The position numbers were made by a program, and so were the translations under genes. The notes beneath the pieces are model-generated. The model was not told the origin of the DNA and searched no databases. It saw only the letters and a program-made list of their open reading frames with translations. From Eggerthia catenaformis OT 569 = DSM 20559 (lineage in GTDB: Bacteria > Bacillota_I > Bacilli_A > Erysipelotrichales > Coprobacillaceae), in assembly GCF_000340375.1 (NCBI RefSeq), contig NZ_KB446646.1:342301-406300 (forward strand): a stretch of DNA of 64,000 bases, in the 5' to 3' direction. Shown here in pieces: positions 25,654-34,666 of the stretch (its first letter is position 1; each line of letters starts with the position of its first letter).

Positions 25654-26778
25654 ATGAAAAAGTTATATTTTGTATTTGATCAGTTTCCCAGACCTCAAAG
25701 CGGCGGGTTATTAGGAATGTATAAGAATATTTTTAAAGAATTAAAAGATCAGTATGATATTTGTATTGTAGAAGTATTTAAATCACCTGATTTTCATAAG
25801 GATGCTTTTTCAGATTATCAGTTTATTACGCTTCATCATTATTCTATAGATAGTGATTTTGTTGATCTGCTAAGTTATTTAAAAGCCTTAAGACTCATTG
25901 AGTTTATTAAAGCATTATGGAATATGATGATATACTTTATAAGTATTCCTTTTTCCAGAAGAAAAGCAAAGCATTTATTTGAAAAGGATGCTTTGATAGT
26001 TGCTACTTCACCTAGTGCTGCAATATTCTTACATCATACAAATCGGTTTATATTAGAGATACATACAAAATATGAATATTTCTTTGAAGGAACATTGGCT
26101 TCCAGACTTCAGATAAAGTTTATGACGGCTCCTTCGTTGATTATTTTTAGATCAGCTGCTGATGCATTAAAAGCGAAAAATAAGGGATTAAATGCTGATT
26201 ATATTTATAATTTTGCTGACAGTCCTCTAAGAGAAGATGAATTACCTGATTTGAGAAAGGGATATCTTTTTTTAGGACGTTTAGCTCAAAGTAAGAATTT
26301 ATTTGAATTAGCAGATATATTTAATCAGATTCATAAAGAGAATCAGGAGATCTATTTAGATATTTATGGAACCGGAGTTGTAGAAGAGAGCTTAAAAGCT
26401 TATATTGATGATCACCGGTTTAATGATTTTATTCATTTAAAAGGATTTACAGTAGATAAAGAAGTGTATCTGAATTATAAAGCATTAGTCTCTGCTTCCA
26501 GATTAGAAGGGTTGCCTCTTAATATTTTAGAGGCTAAAAGATGTGGTATACCTGTTGTTTCTTATAGCTGGGGTGAATCAACAGCAGAGGTTATTCATAA
26601 TGGAAAAGATGGTTATATATTGGAGAATCAAAATGATTTTAAGGATAAGGTTTTACTGCTTGATCAGAATGATCAGTTATTGATGGAATTATCTAAGAAT
26701 GCTTTTGATGATTATCAGAGATTTTCACCAAAATCTTTTATTGTAAAATATATTGAGTTTTTAGAAAATTATAAATAG
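25654..26778 (+). CDS. GT4-type glycosyltransferase (GT-B fold)
   Basis: 374 residues from ATG 25654. The C-terminal domain has YLFLGRLAQSKNLFELADIF, DIYGTGVVEESLKAYI, and SASRLEGLPLNILEAKRCG with the E-x7-E donor-binding motif of retaining group-1 transferases. The N-terminus contains the acceptor-side motif RPQSGGLLGMY. A TTG-initiated form from 25642 is possible but has no better ribosome site. It lies in a run of three transferases that would build part of the repeat unit. Confidence 0.85.
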   Translation: MKKLYFVFDQFPRPQSGGLLGMYKNIFKELKDQYDICIVEVFKSPDFHKDAFSDYQFITLHHYSIDSDFVDLLSYLKALRLIEFIKALWNMMIYFISIPFSRRKAKHLFEKDALIVATSPSAAIFLHHTNRFILEIHTKYEYFFEGTLASRLQIKFMTAPSLIIFRSAADALKAKNKGLNADYIYNFADSPLREDELPDLRKGYLFLGRLAQSKNLFELADIFNQIHKENQEIYLDIYGTGVVEESLKAYIDDHRFNDFIHLKGFTVDKEVYLNYKALVSASRLEGLPLNILEAKRCGIPVVSYSWGESTAEVIHNGKDGYILENQNDFKDKVLLLDQNDQLLMELSKNAFDDYQRFSPKSFIVKYIEFLENYK

Positions 26779-26789
26779 GTAGGTATCAT

Positions 26790-27701
26790 ATGGATGTATC
26801 TGTAGTCATTATCACATATAATCAGGAAAATTATATAAGAGAGACACTTATGTCAATTATTAATCAGGATATTGATTTTTCGATGGAAATTATTATTGGT
26901 GATGATTGCTCAAAGGATCATACCGGAGATATTATTAATTCTATTGATCAAAAATATCCGGGATATATTAAAAAGATTTTTAATAAGAAAAACTTAGGTG
27001 TTATTAAGAATTATTTTAATGCAGTGAGAATGGCTCAAGGTCGATATATTATGGTCTGTGGCGGTGATGATTACTGGCTACCGGGAAAGATGAAGATTCA
27101 GTATGATTTTATGGAATCTCATCAGGATATTGGAATGTGTTATGGGAAAGTAAAGGTTTTTGACGATTATTTGTCTAAGATGAGAAAGCATACTATTGGC
27201 AGTTCAAGAGAAAAAAGGGAAGATCTGATTTTCTCTAATGGGATTCCTGCCTGTACATCTTGTTTTAAAAGATCTCTGATAGAAGAGTATATTAATGATA
27301 TTAATCCGGAAACAAAAGATTGGCTGATGGAAGACTATCCATTCTGGATCTGGTTATCTAATCATACAAAGCTTGCTTTTATTGATCAGGAGCTTGCGGT
27401 TTATCGCTATATTAAGAATTCATTAAGTCATCAGGCTTCATTAGATAAGCTTGAGAGATTTGAAAATTCTATCTATGAAATACAGTCTTTTTATTCTTAT
27501 CAGGAAGAAAAAGAAAAGCTAAGAAAACAGCATATGTCTAGATTATTTAATTTGTATAATCGTTATGGTAATAGAAAGAAATATCAGTTACTGGCGATTA
27601 AAGAATCTGATTTATTTAATAAGATAATAGGATATATACCTTTACTTTTTAAAATCAGACAATTATTATTAATATTCATGATTAGATGTAATGAAAGATA
27701 A
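26790..27701 (+). CDS. GT2 glycosyltransferase
   Basis: 303 residues. MDVSVVIITYNQENYIRETL, EIIIGDDCSKDHTG, MVCGGDDYWLPGKM and WLMEDYPFW are the successive GT-A motifs. The GGDDYW version of the DxD region is usual for capsule transferases of this subtype. Start preceded by AGGTAGG. The specific sugar cannot be inferred. Confidence 0.84.
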   Translation: MDVSVVIITYNQENYIRETLMSIINQDIDFSMEIIIGDDCSKDHTGDIINSIDQKYPGYIKKIFNKKNLGVIKNYFNAVRMAQGRYIMVCGGDDYWLPGKMKIQYDFMESHQDIGMCYGKVKVFDDYLSKMRKHTIGSSREKREDLIFSNGIPACTSCFKRSLIEEYINDINPETKDWLMEDYPFWIWLSNHTKLAFIDQELAVYRYIKNSLSHQASLDKLERFENSIYEIQSFYSYQEEKEKLRKQHMSRLFNLYNRYGNRKKYQLLAIKESDLFNKIIGYIPLLFKIRQLLLIFMIRCNER

Positions 27702-27716
27702 ACAAGAGGGATCATT

Positions 27717-28979
27717 ATGAGATTATTAAGATTTATTTATCAGAAGCTATCAAGATTTTCTTTAATTAGAAATATGGGTAAAAAAATCTATTTTCATGGT
27801 TTTATATGGGATAATGCGAAAGCTTATTTTCGTATGAAAAAACAGTATATGAATAGAAAAAAATCTGATACTATCAGAGTTGTTTTCATGATTCAGAATA
27901 AGATCAGCTGGGATGTTATTAAAACGGTGTATGAAAAAATGATGTTGGATAAAACCTTTGATCTCTTAATTCTAACAGTTAAAGATTTTAATGAAACGTA
28001 TAATTCAAGTTATTCTTATTTTAAGAAAATGTATCCTTCTTCACATATTATACAAGCAGAAGAAGGTCAGGAACTTTTTGATTTAAAGTCTATTCATCCG
28101 GATTATGTGTTTATTGCTCGTCCTTATGATTTTTATTTGCCTGAGCAATATAAGAGTTCCAGTGTTTCTGCATATGCCAGAGTTTGTTACTGTTCCTATG
28201 GATTCGGACCAATGGTTATGAGTATTCTTGATGATTGCTATAGCGGGAGATTCTTTAGAAATGTAGCCATTTTCTTTGCTGAATCGGAGTTTTTAAAACA
28301 GTATAATATCAGAAGATTTCGGATTGCTCATAAGCAAGGTGTTAAAAAAACAGTAAACTGCGGTTATCCGAGTCTTGATCATTTCAGCCATATTCAAAAT
28401 ATTCAAACAGATTCTTTTAATATTTTATGGACACCAAGATGGAATGATGATAAAGAAATGGGGGGAAGCAGTTTCTTTGATTATAAAGATAAGATAGTAT
28501 CTTTTGTTAAAGATAATAAAGATCTTTATCTTATTTTTAGACCTCATCCACTATTATTTGATAACTTTATTTCTAAAAATAAGATTACCGGAGAAGAGGC
28601 GGATAAGTATCTGAATTCTATTACTATTTCTAAGCTGATGTGCTATGATAACAGCAGTGATTATACTGAGAGTTTCGCAAATTCAGATGTTCTTGTCACT
28701 GACCCTTCTTCTATCCTGGTTCAGTATTTTATGACGGAGAAGCCTATTATTTATTGTGATACGGGAGTAGAACTTGATGATATTTTTACTGCGATTGTTG
28801 ATGCTAATTATATTGCTAAAGATTTTGAGGAAGTAAAGAAGTATATTCAATTGCTTAAAGAAGGGCATGATCCTAAAAAAGAAGCGAGAAAAAATCTGAA
28901 AAGACAGCTTTTCTGCCATGATGGAAGACCATCTGCCGACAGATTTATAGAGGTTATTAAAGATGACTATATCCATTAG
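27717..28979 (+). CDS. CDP-glycerol glycerophosphotransferase-like protein (TagB/TagF family)
   Basis: 420 residues. The C-terminal half matches the glycerophosphotransferase fold: FNILWTPRWNDDKEMGG, LYLIFRPHPLLFDNF with the conserved RPHP motif, and SDVLVTDPSSILVQYFMTEK. The N-terminal half (YVFIARPYDFYLP, YCSYGFGP) is also typical of members in capsule loci. The family transfers polyol phosphates from CDP-glycerol or CDP-ribitol, which would agree with the TagD/IspD-like enzymes at 12.4-14.5 kb. The gene ends inside an 11-bp inverted repeat. Confidence 0.75.
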   Translation: MRLLRFIYQKLSRFSLIRNMGKKIYFHGFIWDNAKAYFRMKKQYMNRKKSDTIRVVFMIQNKISWDVIKTVYEKMMLDKTFDLLILTVKDFNETYNSSYSYFKKMYPSSHIIQAEEGQELFDLKSIHPDYVFIARPYDFYLPEQYKSSSVSAYARVCYCSYGFGPMVMSILDDCYSGRFFRNVAIFFAESEFLKQYNIRRFRIAHKQGVKKTVNCGYPSLDHFSHIQNIQTDSFNILWTPRWNDDKEMGGSSFFDYKDKIVSFVKDNKDLYLIFRPHPLLFDNFISKNKITGEEADKYLNSITISKLMCYDNSSDYTESFANSDVLVTDPSSILVQYFMTEKPIIYCDTGVELDDIFTAIVDANYIAKDFEEVKKYIQLLKEGHDPKKEARKNLKRQLFCHDGRPSADRFIEVIKDDYIH

Positions 28980-28987
28980 TCATCTTT
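28959..28987 (+). repeat. Inverted repeat at the end of the TagB-like gene (weak terminator or processing hairpin)
   Basis: AAAGATGACTA (28959-28969) and TAGTCATCTTT (28977-28987) are perfect complements with a seven-base loop, and the TAG stop starts the right arm. Only three T follow, so termination would be inefficient; mRNA stabilisation or attenuation are alternatives. Confidence 0.5.
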
Positions 28988-29006
28988 AATAGGGAATGGA
29001 GGCTTT

Positions 29007-29513
29007 ATGAAGATAAGGGAATTAAAAGAGAAAGATGCTCCTTTTATGTTAGAATGGATGCATGATTTATCTGTTGTAGAACCGTTAGGAAGAGATTTTA
29101 TGCATATGAAGCTTGAAGACTGTTTGAACTTTATTAGCAGTCATGATGCCGGAAATATTCATCTTGCGATTGCTGATGAGAATGATGAATATATGGGGAC
29201 AGTATCTTTAAAGAATATAGATAAAGAAGAGGGATTTGCTGAATTTGCGATTACTATAAGAAAATGTGCTATGGGTAAGGGCTATTCATCTTATGGAATG
29301 AATAAAATTATTTGGTATGGCTTAGAAGAGCTAGGATTGAAGTCTATTTACTGGTGTGTAAGGAAAACAAATCAGCGTGCTATCAGATTCTATGATAAAA
29401 ATCATTATCATAGAATTGTTGATAGAGATGTGCCTTCTGCTATTATCAGCTTATATGATAAAGATTCTTTAAATGAGCTTTTGTGGTATCAAGCCAATAA
29501 TCGGGAGTTATGA
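29007..29513 (+). CDS. GNAT family N-acetyltransferase
   Basis: 168 residues, RimJ/RimL-like GNAT. MKIRELKEKDAPFMLEWMHD at the start, YMGTVSLKNIDKEEGFAEFA, the acetyl-CoA loop region around RKCAMGKGYSSYG and the C-terminal NQRAIRFYDKNHYHR (the AIRxYEKxGF-type motif). In this locus a likely substrate is the 4- or 3-amino group of a dTDP-amino sugar, as for the acetyltransferases WecD, FdtC or QdtC; that link is inferred from context only. GGAGG precedes the start. It is followed after one base by a flippase gene. Confidence 0.8.
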   Translation: MKIRELKEKDAPFMLEWMHDLSVVEPLGRDFMHMKLEDCLNFISSHDAGNIHLAIADENDEYMGTVSLKNIDKEEGFAEFAITIRKCAMGKGYSSYGMNKIIWYGLEELGLKSIYWCVRKTNQRAIRFYDKNHYHRIVDRDVPSAIISLYDKDSLNELLWYQANNREL

Positions 29514-29514
29514 T

Positions 29515-30954
29515 ATGATTCAATCATTATGGCATAAGTATAAAGATGTTCCTATTACTGTTAAGGCATCTATTGCTTATACTTTATGCAGTATTTTACA
29601 GAATGCATTAGGATTTATTACTTTACCCTTATTTACAAGACTGCTTACAACTAAACAGTTTGGTCAATATAGTATCTATGCATCATGGGGAGCTATCTTA
29701 GTTATTTTTACGACATTTAATCTGCCCTATGGTTCTTTTAATACAGCGATGATTAAGTTTGAGAATGATAGAGACAAATATATTTCTAATGTACAGAATA
29801 TCTGTTTATTATTCAGTATGATCTTTCTTATTATTTATTTACCTTTTAGTCAATTATGGAATAAAGTCTTTGAGCTGCCGACTCTGATTATGGTTACTCT
29901 TGTGATTGAAACATTAGGTAAAACCGTTCTTCAATTCTGGATGGGAAAAGAACGTTTTGATTATCATTATAAGAAGGTTATCTTTATTACATTGCTTATT
30001 GCGATTATTTCACCTATTCTGTCATTTTCTCTGATTATGAACTTTAGTGAAAAGGGATATGCCAGAATAGCCGGCTATGCGATCGTCAATATTATTGTTG
30101 GTGCTATCTTTTTCGTATATAACTATTCAAAAGGAAAAGAGTTTTTTAATAAGAAATACTGGATTTATGCACTTAAATTTAATATTCCTTTAATTCCTTA
30201 TTATCTTTCTCAGACTATTTTTAATCAGAGTGATAAGTTAATGATTAATGCTTTTTCGGGAACGGAAAAAGCAGGTATCTATAGTCTGGCGTATTCACTT
30301 GGGATAGTATTAGTCTTTGTCTTAAATGCGATTAATAATTCTTATGTGCCGTGGTTTTATAAGAAGCTTAAGAGCCATCAGGGTTCTGATAATATAAAAA
30401 TTGCGAACTTAATAAGTATATTAATGGCTGTCTTATTATTGGGGGTCATTATTACAACTCCTGAATTAATTGCTATATTAGGAGGAGAACAGTATCAAGA
30501 AGCAATCTGGGTTGTACCTCCGGTTGCTATGAGTCTATTGCTTCAATTCTATTCACAACTCTTTATTAATGTAGAATTTTATTATGAAAAACGTGGCTTG
30601 CTTGTTTTAGGGACAATCGGAGCAGCTGTTTTAAATATTGTCTTAAATGCGATTTTGATTCCTATTGCCGGCTATATTGCAGCAGGATATACAACGCTTG
30701 CTTCTTATCTGTTTTTTGCTTTAGCTAATTATTATGGCTATCTTAAAACAAAAGAACAGGCACATATTGATCAGAAACTCTTTAATCTTAGACAGCTTAT
30801 ATTAATCTTTATAGTCTTTATGACTCTGACATTTATTTGTATGCTGTTCTATAAGTTTATTATGATAAGATATATCATTGTATTTATTGCATTTATATTT
30901 ATTGTCATTTTTAGAACTAAGATTATCGGACTATTAAAACTATTAAAAGAATAA
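29515..30954 (+). CDS. Polysaccharide repeat-unit flippase 2 (Wzx type)
   Basis: 479 residues from ATG 29515 (GGGAG upstream; the frame open further upstream lies in the GNAT gene). 12-14 membrane segments; the N-terminal NALGFITLPLFTRLLTTKQF and the QSDKLMINAFSGTEKAGIYS region are typical of the polysaccharide biosynthesis exporter family. It differs strongly from the flippase at 18595, so the two probably serve different lipid-linked units. Confidence 0.88.
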   Translation: MIQSLWHKYKDVPITVKASIAYTLCSILQNALGFITLPLFTRLLTTKQFGQYSIYASWGAILVIFTTFNLPYGSFNTAMIKFENDRDKYISNVQNICLLFSMIFLIIYLPFSQLWNKVFELPTLIMVTLVIETLGKTVLQFWMGKERFDYHYKKVIFITLLIAIISPILSFSLIMNFSEKGYARIAGYAIVNIIVGAIFFVYNYSKGKEFFNKKYWIYALKFNIPLIPYYLSQTIFNQSDKLMINAFSGTEKAGIYSLAYSLGIVLVFVLNAINNSYVPWFYKKLKSHQGSDNIKIANLISILMAVLLLGVIITTPELIAILGGEQYQEAIWVVPPVAMSLLLQFYSQLFINVEFYYEKRGLLVLGTIGAAVLNIVLNAILIPIAGYIAAGYTTLASYLFFALANYYGYLKTKEQAHIDQKLFNLRQLILIFIVFMTLTFICMLFYKFIMIRYIIVFIAFIFIVIFRTKIIGLLKLLKE

Positions 30955-30968
30955 TTAAGGAGATAGAT

Positions 30969-31796
30969 ATGGAATTAGTTAAAATGACTCACGAGCAGAT
31001 TCAGTCATGTATGCTGGAGATGCTGATAGAATTTCATGATTTCTGTTTAAAATATAAGATTGACTATTCTCTGATGGGAGGAACATTACTGGGAGCTATT
31101 AGACATAAAGGATTTATCCCATGGGATGATGATGTAGATGTTGCTGTGAAGGCTGAAGATTATGATAAGCTATTAGAAATTATTAAGAAGCATCCTTATC
31201 TTAATGAAAAAAAGAAATATAAATTCTTATATCCGTCAACTATCCCGAGCTGTTATCCATTTATAAAGATAATAGATGAGAATACTATTGTTTATGAGAA
31301 GAATATTTCTCATAAATATAGAACAGGTGTTTGGATAGATGTTTTTAAAATGTCCTATTTACCGGATGATGAACATCAGATGCAATCTGCTTTTAAGAAG
31401 GTTTCATGGTATAAGAGAATGAATCAGATTTGTATAGCCGGTAATATTAAAGATTTAAAGTTTAAGCTTATTTATCCTTTTATTCTTCCCATTCGTTTTA
31501 TTTTCAGTCTTTTTGGTATTGATAGTCGGTATTGTTGTCGAAAAATGATGAGTTTTGATACCTGTTTTGATACAGAAACATATGGTCTTTTATGCTGGCC
31601 TGAGAATATTCTTATTGATACATTTAAAAAAGAATGGTTTGATGAGCTGATTGAAGGTACCTTTGAAGGATATCCGTTTCTGATCCCCAAAGCTTATGAT
31701 CAAGTTCTCTCTCATGCCTATGGTGATTATATGAAGTTGCCTGATGAAAAAGATAGATTAATTCATGGGTTTGATGCATTTTATATTGAGAATTAG
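30969..31796 (+). CDS. licD: LicD family phosphotransferase 3
   Basis: 275 residues with the complete LicD core MGGTLLGAIRHKGFIPWDDD near residues 37-56, followed by DVDVAVKAEDYDKLL, and the C-terminal YGDYMKLPDEKDR. AAGGAGA precedes the start. It lies between the second flippase and another licD. Its last codons contain a good promoter sequence for the next block. Confidence 0.9.
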   Translation: MELVKMTHEQIQSCMLEMLIEFHDFCLKYKIDYSLMGGTLLGAIRHKGFIPWDDDVDVAVKAEDYDKLLEIIKKHPYLNEKKKYKFLYPSTIPSCYPFIKIIDENTIVYEKNISHKYRTGVWIDVFKMSYLPDDEHQMQSAFKKVSWYKRMNQICIAGNIKDLKFKLIYPFILPIRFIFSLFGIDSRYCCRKMMSFDTCFDTETYGLLCWPENILIDTFKKEWFDELIEGTFEGYPFLIPKAYDQVLSHAYGDYMKLPDEKDRLIHGFDAFYIEN

Positions 31797-31814
31797 AGAT
31801 TATTTTAATATAAT
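31786..31814 (+). promoter_or_regulatory. Internal sigma-A-type promoter before licD 4 / rmlA / rmlB
   Basis: TTGAGA (31786-31791), 17 bases, TATAAT (31809-31814). The -35 lies inside the end of the preceding licD and the -10 in one of the few larger gaps of the locus, 40 bases before the next ATG. It could give extra expression of licD 4, rmlA, rmlB and the genes that follow. Confidence 0.6.
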
Positions 31815-31853
31815 GGGTTAAACAATAAAAATTTAAGGGGTTGTTTTATAAAA

Positions 31854-32732
31854 ATGATTATAGACCGACAGTTATTACGTAGAATACAGCAGGAAAATCT
31901 TAAAAGCTTAAAAGAATTAGATAGAATATGTAAGAAATATAATATTCAATACTGGATAGCTTATGGCTCACTTATTGGTACAGTTAGACATCAAGGATTT
32001 ATTCCTTGGGATGGTGATATTGATATTGGTATGTTAAGAGAAGATTATAATAAGCTTATTAATGTTCCTAAAGAGGAATGGAAAGAAGGAATTCTCTTTT
32101 TAACAGGTTATTCTGATGAAGAAATGCATGATAAGGTTATTGGCAGAGTTTATAATACCAATGTAACTGTGCAGAGTCCTATTGATCTTAGCTGGATCAG
32201 ACCTTCTGATAATAAGCTTTGGTATACACATCTTATGCTGGATATTTTTATTTATGATCATGTAGATAGTATTGAGCATTATAATGAAATCTATGCAATG
32301 AATTGTAAATATGTTAATAGGTATAAACTTTATAAGTTGAAAAATAAGATAGCCGGATCTTTTATACAGAAGGTTAAAGGATATCTTAAAAGAATATATG
32401 TATGTATTTATTCAAGGAACTATAAGAAATTACTTGATCAGTTTATTAAGAATGCTTCAAGGTACCCTGAGGGAAAGTTAATAGGATCTTATGATAGTGA
32501 TGATACAAATGTTTATGCTTTAGATGAAGTATTCCCATTAATTGAAAAGAAATATGAAGATATGACGGTTCCTGTACCCAAGAATTATGATCAGATATTA
32601 AGAGATTATTATGGTGATTATATGGAGTTTCCACCGGAAAATGAAAGATATCATCTGAATCTTATTTATCTTAAGATTAATGATGATGAATATATTATAA
32701 ATCCAATGAAAGGATCTTTAGGAGATAAGTAG
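31854..32732 (+). CDS. licD: LicD family phosphotransferase 4 (divergent core)
   Basis: 292 residues. The core reads [20 protein letters not shown] then IDIGML; compared with the other three copies, GGTLLGAIRH has become [10 protein letters not shown] and the middle Asp is Gly, while the DID metal pair is kept. C-terminus [16 protein letters not shown] is typical. AAGGGG lies 13 bases before the ATG, a rather long spacing. It starts the block that continues with rmlA and rmlB. Confidence 0.87.
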   Translation: MIIDRQLLRRIQQENLKSLKELDRICKKYNIQYWIAYGSLIGTVRHQGFIPWDGDIDIGMLREDYNKLINVPKEEWKEGILFLTGYSDEEMHDKVIGRVYNTNVTVQSPIDLSWIRPSDNKLWYTHLMLDIFIYDHVDSIEHYNEIYAMNCKYVNRYKLYKLKNKIAGSFIQKVKGYLKRIYVCIYSRNYKKLLDQFIKNASRYPEGKLIGSYDSDDTNVYALDEVFPLIEKKYEDMTVPVPKNYDQILRDYYGDYMEFPPENERYHLNLIYLKINDDEYIINPMKGSLGDK

Positions 32733-32733
32733 T

Positions 32734-33609
32734 ATGAAAGGAATTATATTAGCAGGAGGAAGCGGTACAAGATTGTATCCGCTTACAATGGTGACCAGTA
32801 AACAGTTATTACCTATTTATGATAAGCCTATGATTTATTATCCGTTAAGTATTTTAATGCTTGCCGGTATTAGAGAAATACTGATTATCAGTACGCCCAA
32901 CGATACACCAAGATTTAAAGAATTATTAGGTGACGGTCATCAGTTCGGGATTGAATTGTCTTATCAGGTACAGCCTAGTCCGGATGGTTTGGCACAGGCT
33001 TTTCTTTTAGGAGAAGAATTTATTAATGGTGACAGCTGTGCCTTGATTTTAGGAGATAATATTTTCCATGGTCATGGCATGACTAAAAGATTAAGAAATG
33101 CAGTATCAAGAAAGGATGGTGCTACTGTTTTTGGCTATTATGTAGAAGATCCGGAAAGATTTGGTATTGTTGAGTTTGATGAGAACGGAAAAGCTATTTC
33201 TATTGAAGAAAAGCCTGAACATCCTAAATCAAATTATTGTGTTACAGGATTATATTTTTATGATAAGAATGTTGTAAAATATGCTAAGATGATTAAGCCA
33301 AGCCGAAGAGGAGAATTAGAGATTACTGATTTAAATAGAATTTATCTTGAGCAAGGAAAACTTAATGTAGAAATCTTACAAAGAGGATTTACATGGCTTG
33401 ATACAGGAACACATGAATCTCTTGTGGATGCAACAAACTTTGTAAAAACTATTGAACAGCACTCACATCGTAAGATTGCCTGTCTTGAAGAGATTGCTTA
33501 TCGGAATGACTGGATTACTAAAGATGATCTTGAAAAGATGTATCAGATGTTAAAGAAGAATCAGTATGGTGCTTATTTAAAGAATATAATTGATGGAAAG
33601 ATAGCTTAA
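32734..33609 (+). CDS. rmlA: Glucose-1-phosphate thymidylyltransferase
   Basis: 291 residues, full length. [18 protein letters not shown], then [42 protein letters not shown] and [20 protein letters not shown] are textbook RmlA motifs. It makes dTDP-glucose from dTTP and glucose-1-phosphate, the entry to all dTDP-sugars in the locus. It is followed by rmlB; rmlC and rmlD, needed for rhamnose, are absent, so the pathway here leads to amino sugars instead. Confidence 0.96.
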   Translation: MKGIILAGGSGTRLYPLTMVTSKQLLPIYDKPMIYYPLSILMLAGIREILIISTPNDTPRFKELLGDGHQFGIELSYQVQPSPDGLAQAFLLGEEFINGDSCALILGDNIFHGHGMTKRLRNAVSRKDGATVFGYYVEDPERFGIVEFDENGKAISIEEKPEHPKSNYCVTGLYFYDKNVVKYAKMIKPSRRGELEITDLNRIYLEQGKLNVEILQRGFTWLDTGTHESLVDATNFVKTIEQHSHRKIACLEEIAYRNDWITKDDLEKMYQMLKKNQYGAYLKNIIDGKIA

Positions 33610-33619
33610 GGAGAAAGAT

Positions 33620-34648
33620 ATGAATATAATTGTAACCGGTGGAGCAGGATTTATAGGATCAAATTTTGTTTTTCATATGTTAAAAAAATATCCTAATTAC
33701 AGAATTGTATGTGTAGATAAATTAACCTATGCAGGTAATTTATCTACATTGGAACCTGTCATGAGTAATCCGAATTTTAGATTTGTAAAGTTGGATATTT
33801 GTGATAGAGCTCGTGTTGATAAGCTTTTTGAGGAAGAACATCCGGATATGGTTGTTAATTTTGCAGCTGAATCACATGTTGACAGATCAATTGAAAATCC
33901 GGAAATTTTCTTGCAGACTAATATTATTGGAACATCTGTATTGATGGATGCCTGTAGAAAATATGGTATTCAAAGATATCATCAGGTATCAACTGATGAA
34001 GTCTATGGTGATCTTCCTTTAGATAGACCGGATCTATTCTTTACCGAAGAAACACCAATTCATACATCAAGTCCTTATTCATCTTCTAAGGCAAGTGCAG
34101 ATTTATTAGTACTTGCTTATTATCGGACTTATGGACTTCCAATTACTGTATCCAGGTGTTCTAATAACTATGGTCCCTATCATTTTCCGGAAAAACTGAT
34201 TCCTTTAATGATTGCGAATGCTCTAAATGATAAGCCTTTACCGGTTTATGGAGAAGGATTAAATGTCAGAGACTGGCTATATGTTGAAGATCATTGTAAA
34301 GCAATTGATCTGATTATTCATAAAGGAAGAGTTGGAGAAGTTTATAATGTAGGCGGACATAATGAGAAAACAAATATTGATATCGTAAGAATGATCTGTA
34401 AAGAACTTGGAAAGAGTGAAGATCTTATTACTCATGTAGAAGATAGAAAGGGTCATGATATGAGATATGCGATTGATCCGACTAAGATTCATAACGAATT
34501 AGGATGGTTGCCGGAAACAAAATTTGAAGATGGGATAAAGAAAACCATTAAGTGGTATTTAGACAATAAGAAATGGTGGAAAGATATTATTTCCGGAGAT
34601 TACCAGAATTATTATCAAGAAATGTATGGTAATAGAAAAGAAGTATAA
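33620..34648 (+). CDS. rmlB: dTDP-glucose 4,6-dehydratase
   Basis: 342 residues. NIIVTGGAGFIGSNFVFHML, VDKLTYAGNL, AAESHVDRSIENPEIF, STDEVYGDL, YSSSKASADLL (YxxxK) and CSNNYGPYHFPEKLIPLMI define RmlB. The product, dTDP-4-keto-6-deoxyglucose, is the common substrate of the C3 route (ketoisomerase plus aminotransferase at 21.2-22.7 kb) and of the C4 aminotransferase at 37338. AAGGAGA precedes the start. Confidence 0.96.
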   Translation: MNIIVTGGAGFIGSNFVFHMLKKYPNYRIVCVDKLTYAGNLSTLEPVMSNPNFRFVKLDICDRARVDKLFEEEHPDMVVNFAAESHVDRSIENPEIFLQTNIIGTSVLMDACRKYGIQRYHQVSTDEVYGDLPLDRPDLFFTEETPIHTSSPYSSSKASADLLVLAYYRTYGLPITVSRCSNNYGPYHFPEKLIPLMIANALNDKPLPVYGEGLNVRDWLYVEDHCKAIDLIIHKGRVGEVYNVGGHNEKTNIDIVRMICKELGKSEDLITHVEDRKGHDMRYAIDPTKIHNELGWLPETKFEDGIKKTIKWYLDNKKWWKDIISGDYQNYYQEMYGNRKEV

Positions 34649-34666
34649 AAAGGAAGGAAGAGGACT

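Noticed and set aside
32446-32634. Minus-strand frame within licD 4, and similar antisense frames in other genes
   Set aside because: Shadows of well-supported genes; no start signals and no family features.
32734-34648. Rhamnose pathway
   Set aside because: Only rmlA and rmlB occur; rmlC and rmlD are not found in the window, and amino-sugar enzymes that use the same intermediate are.
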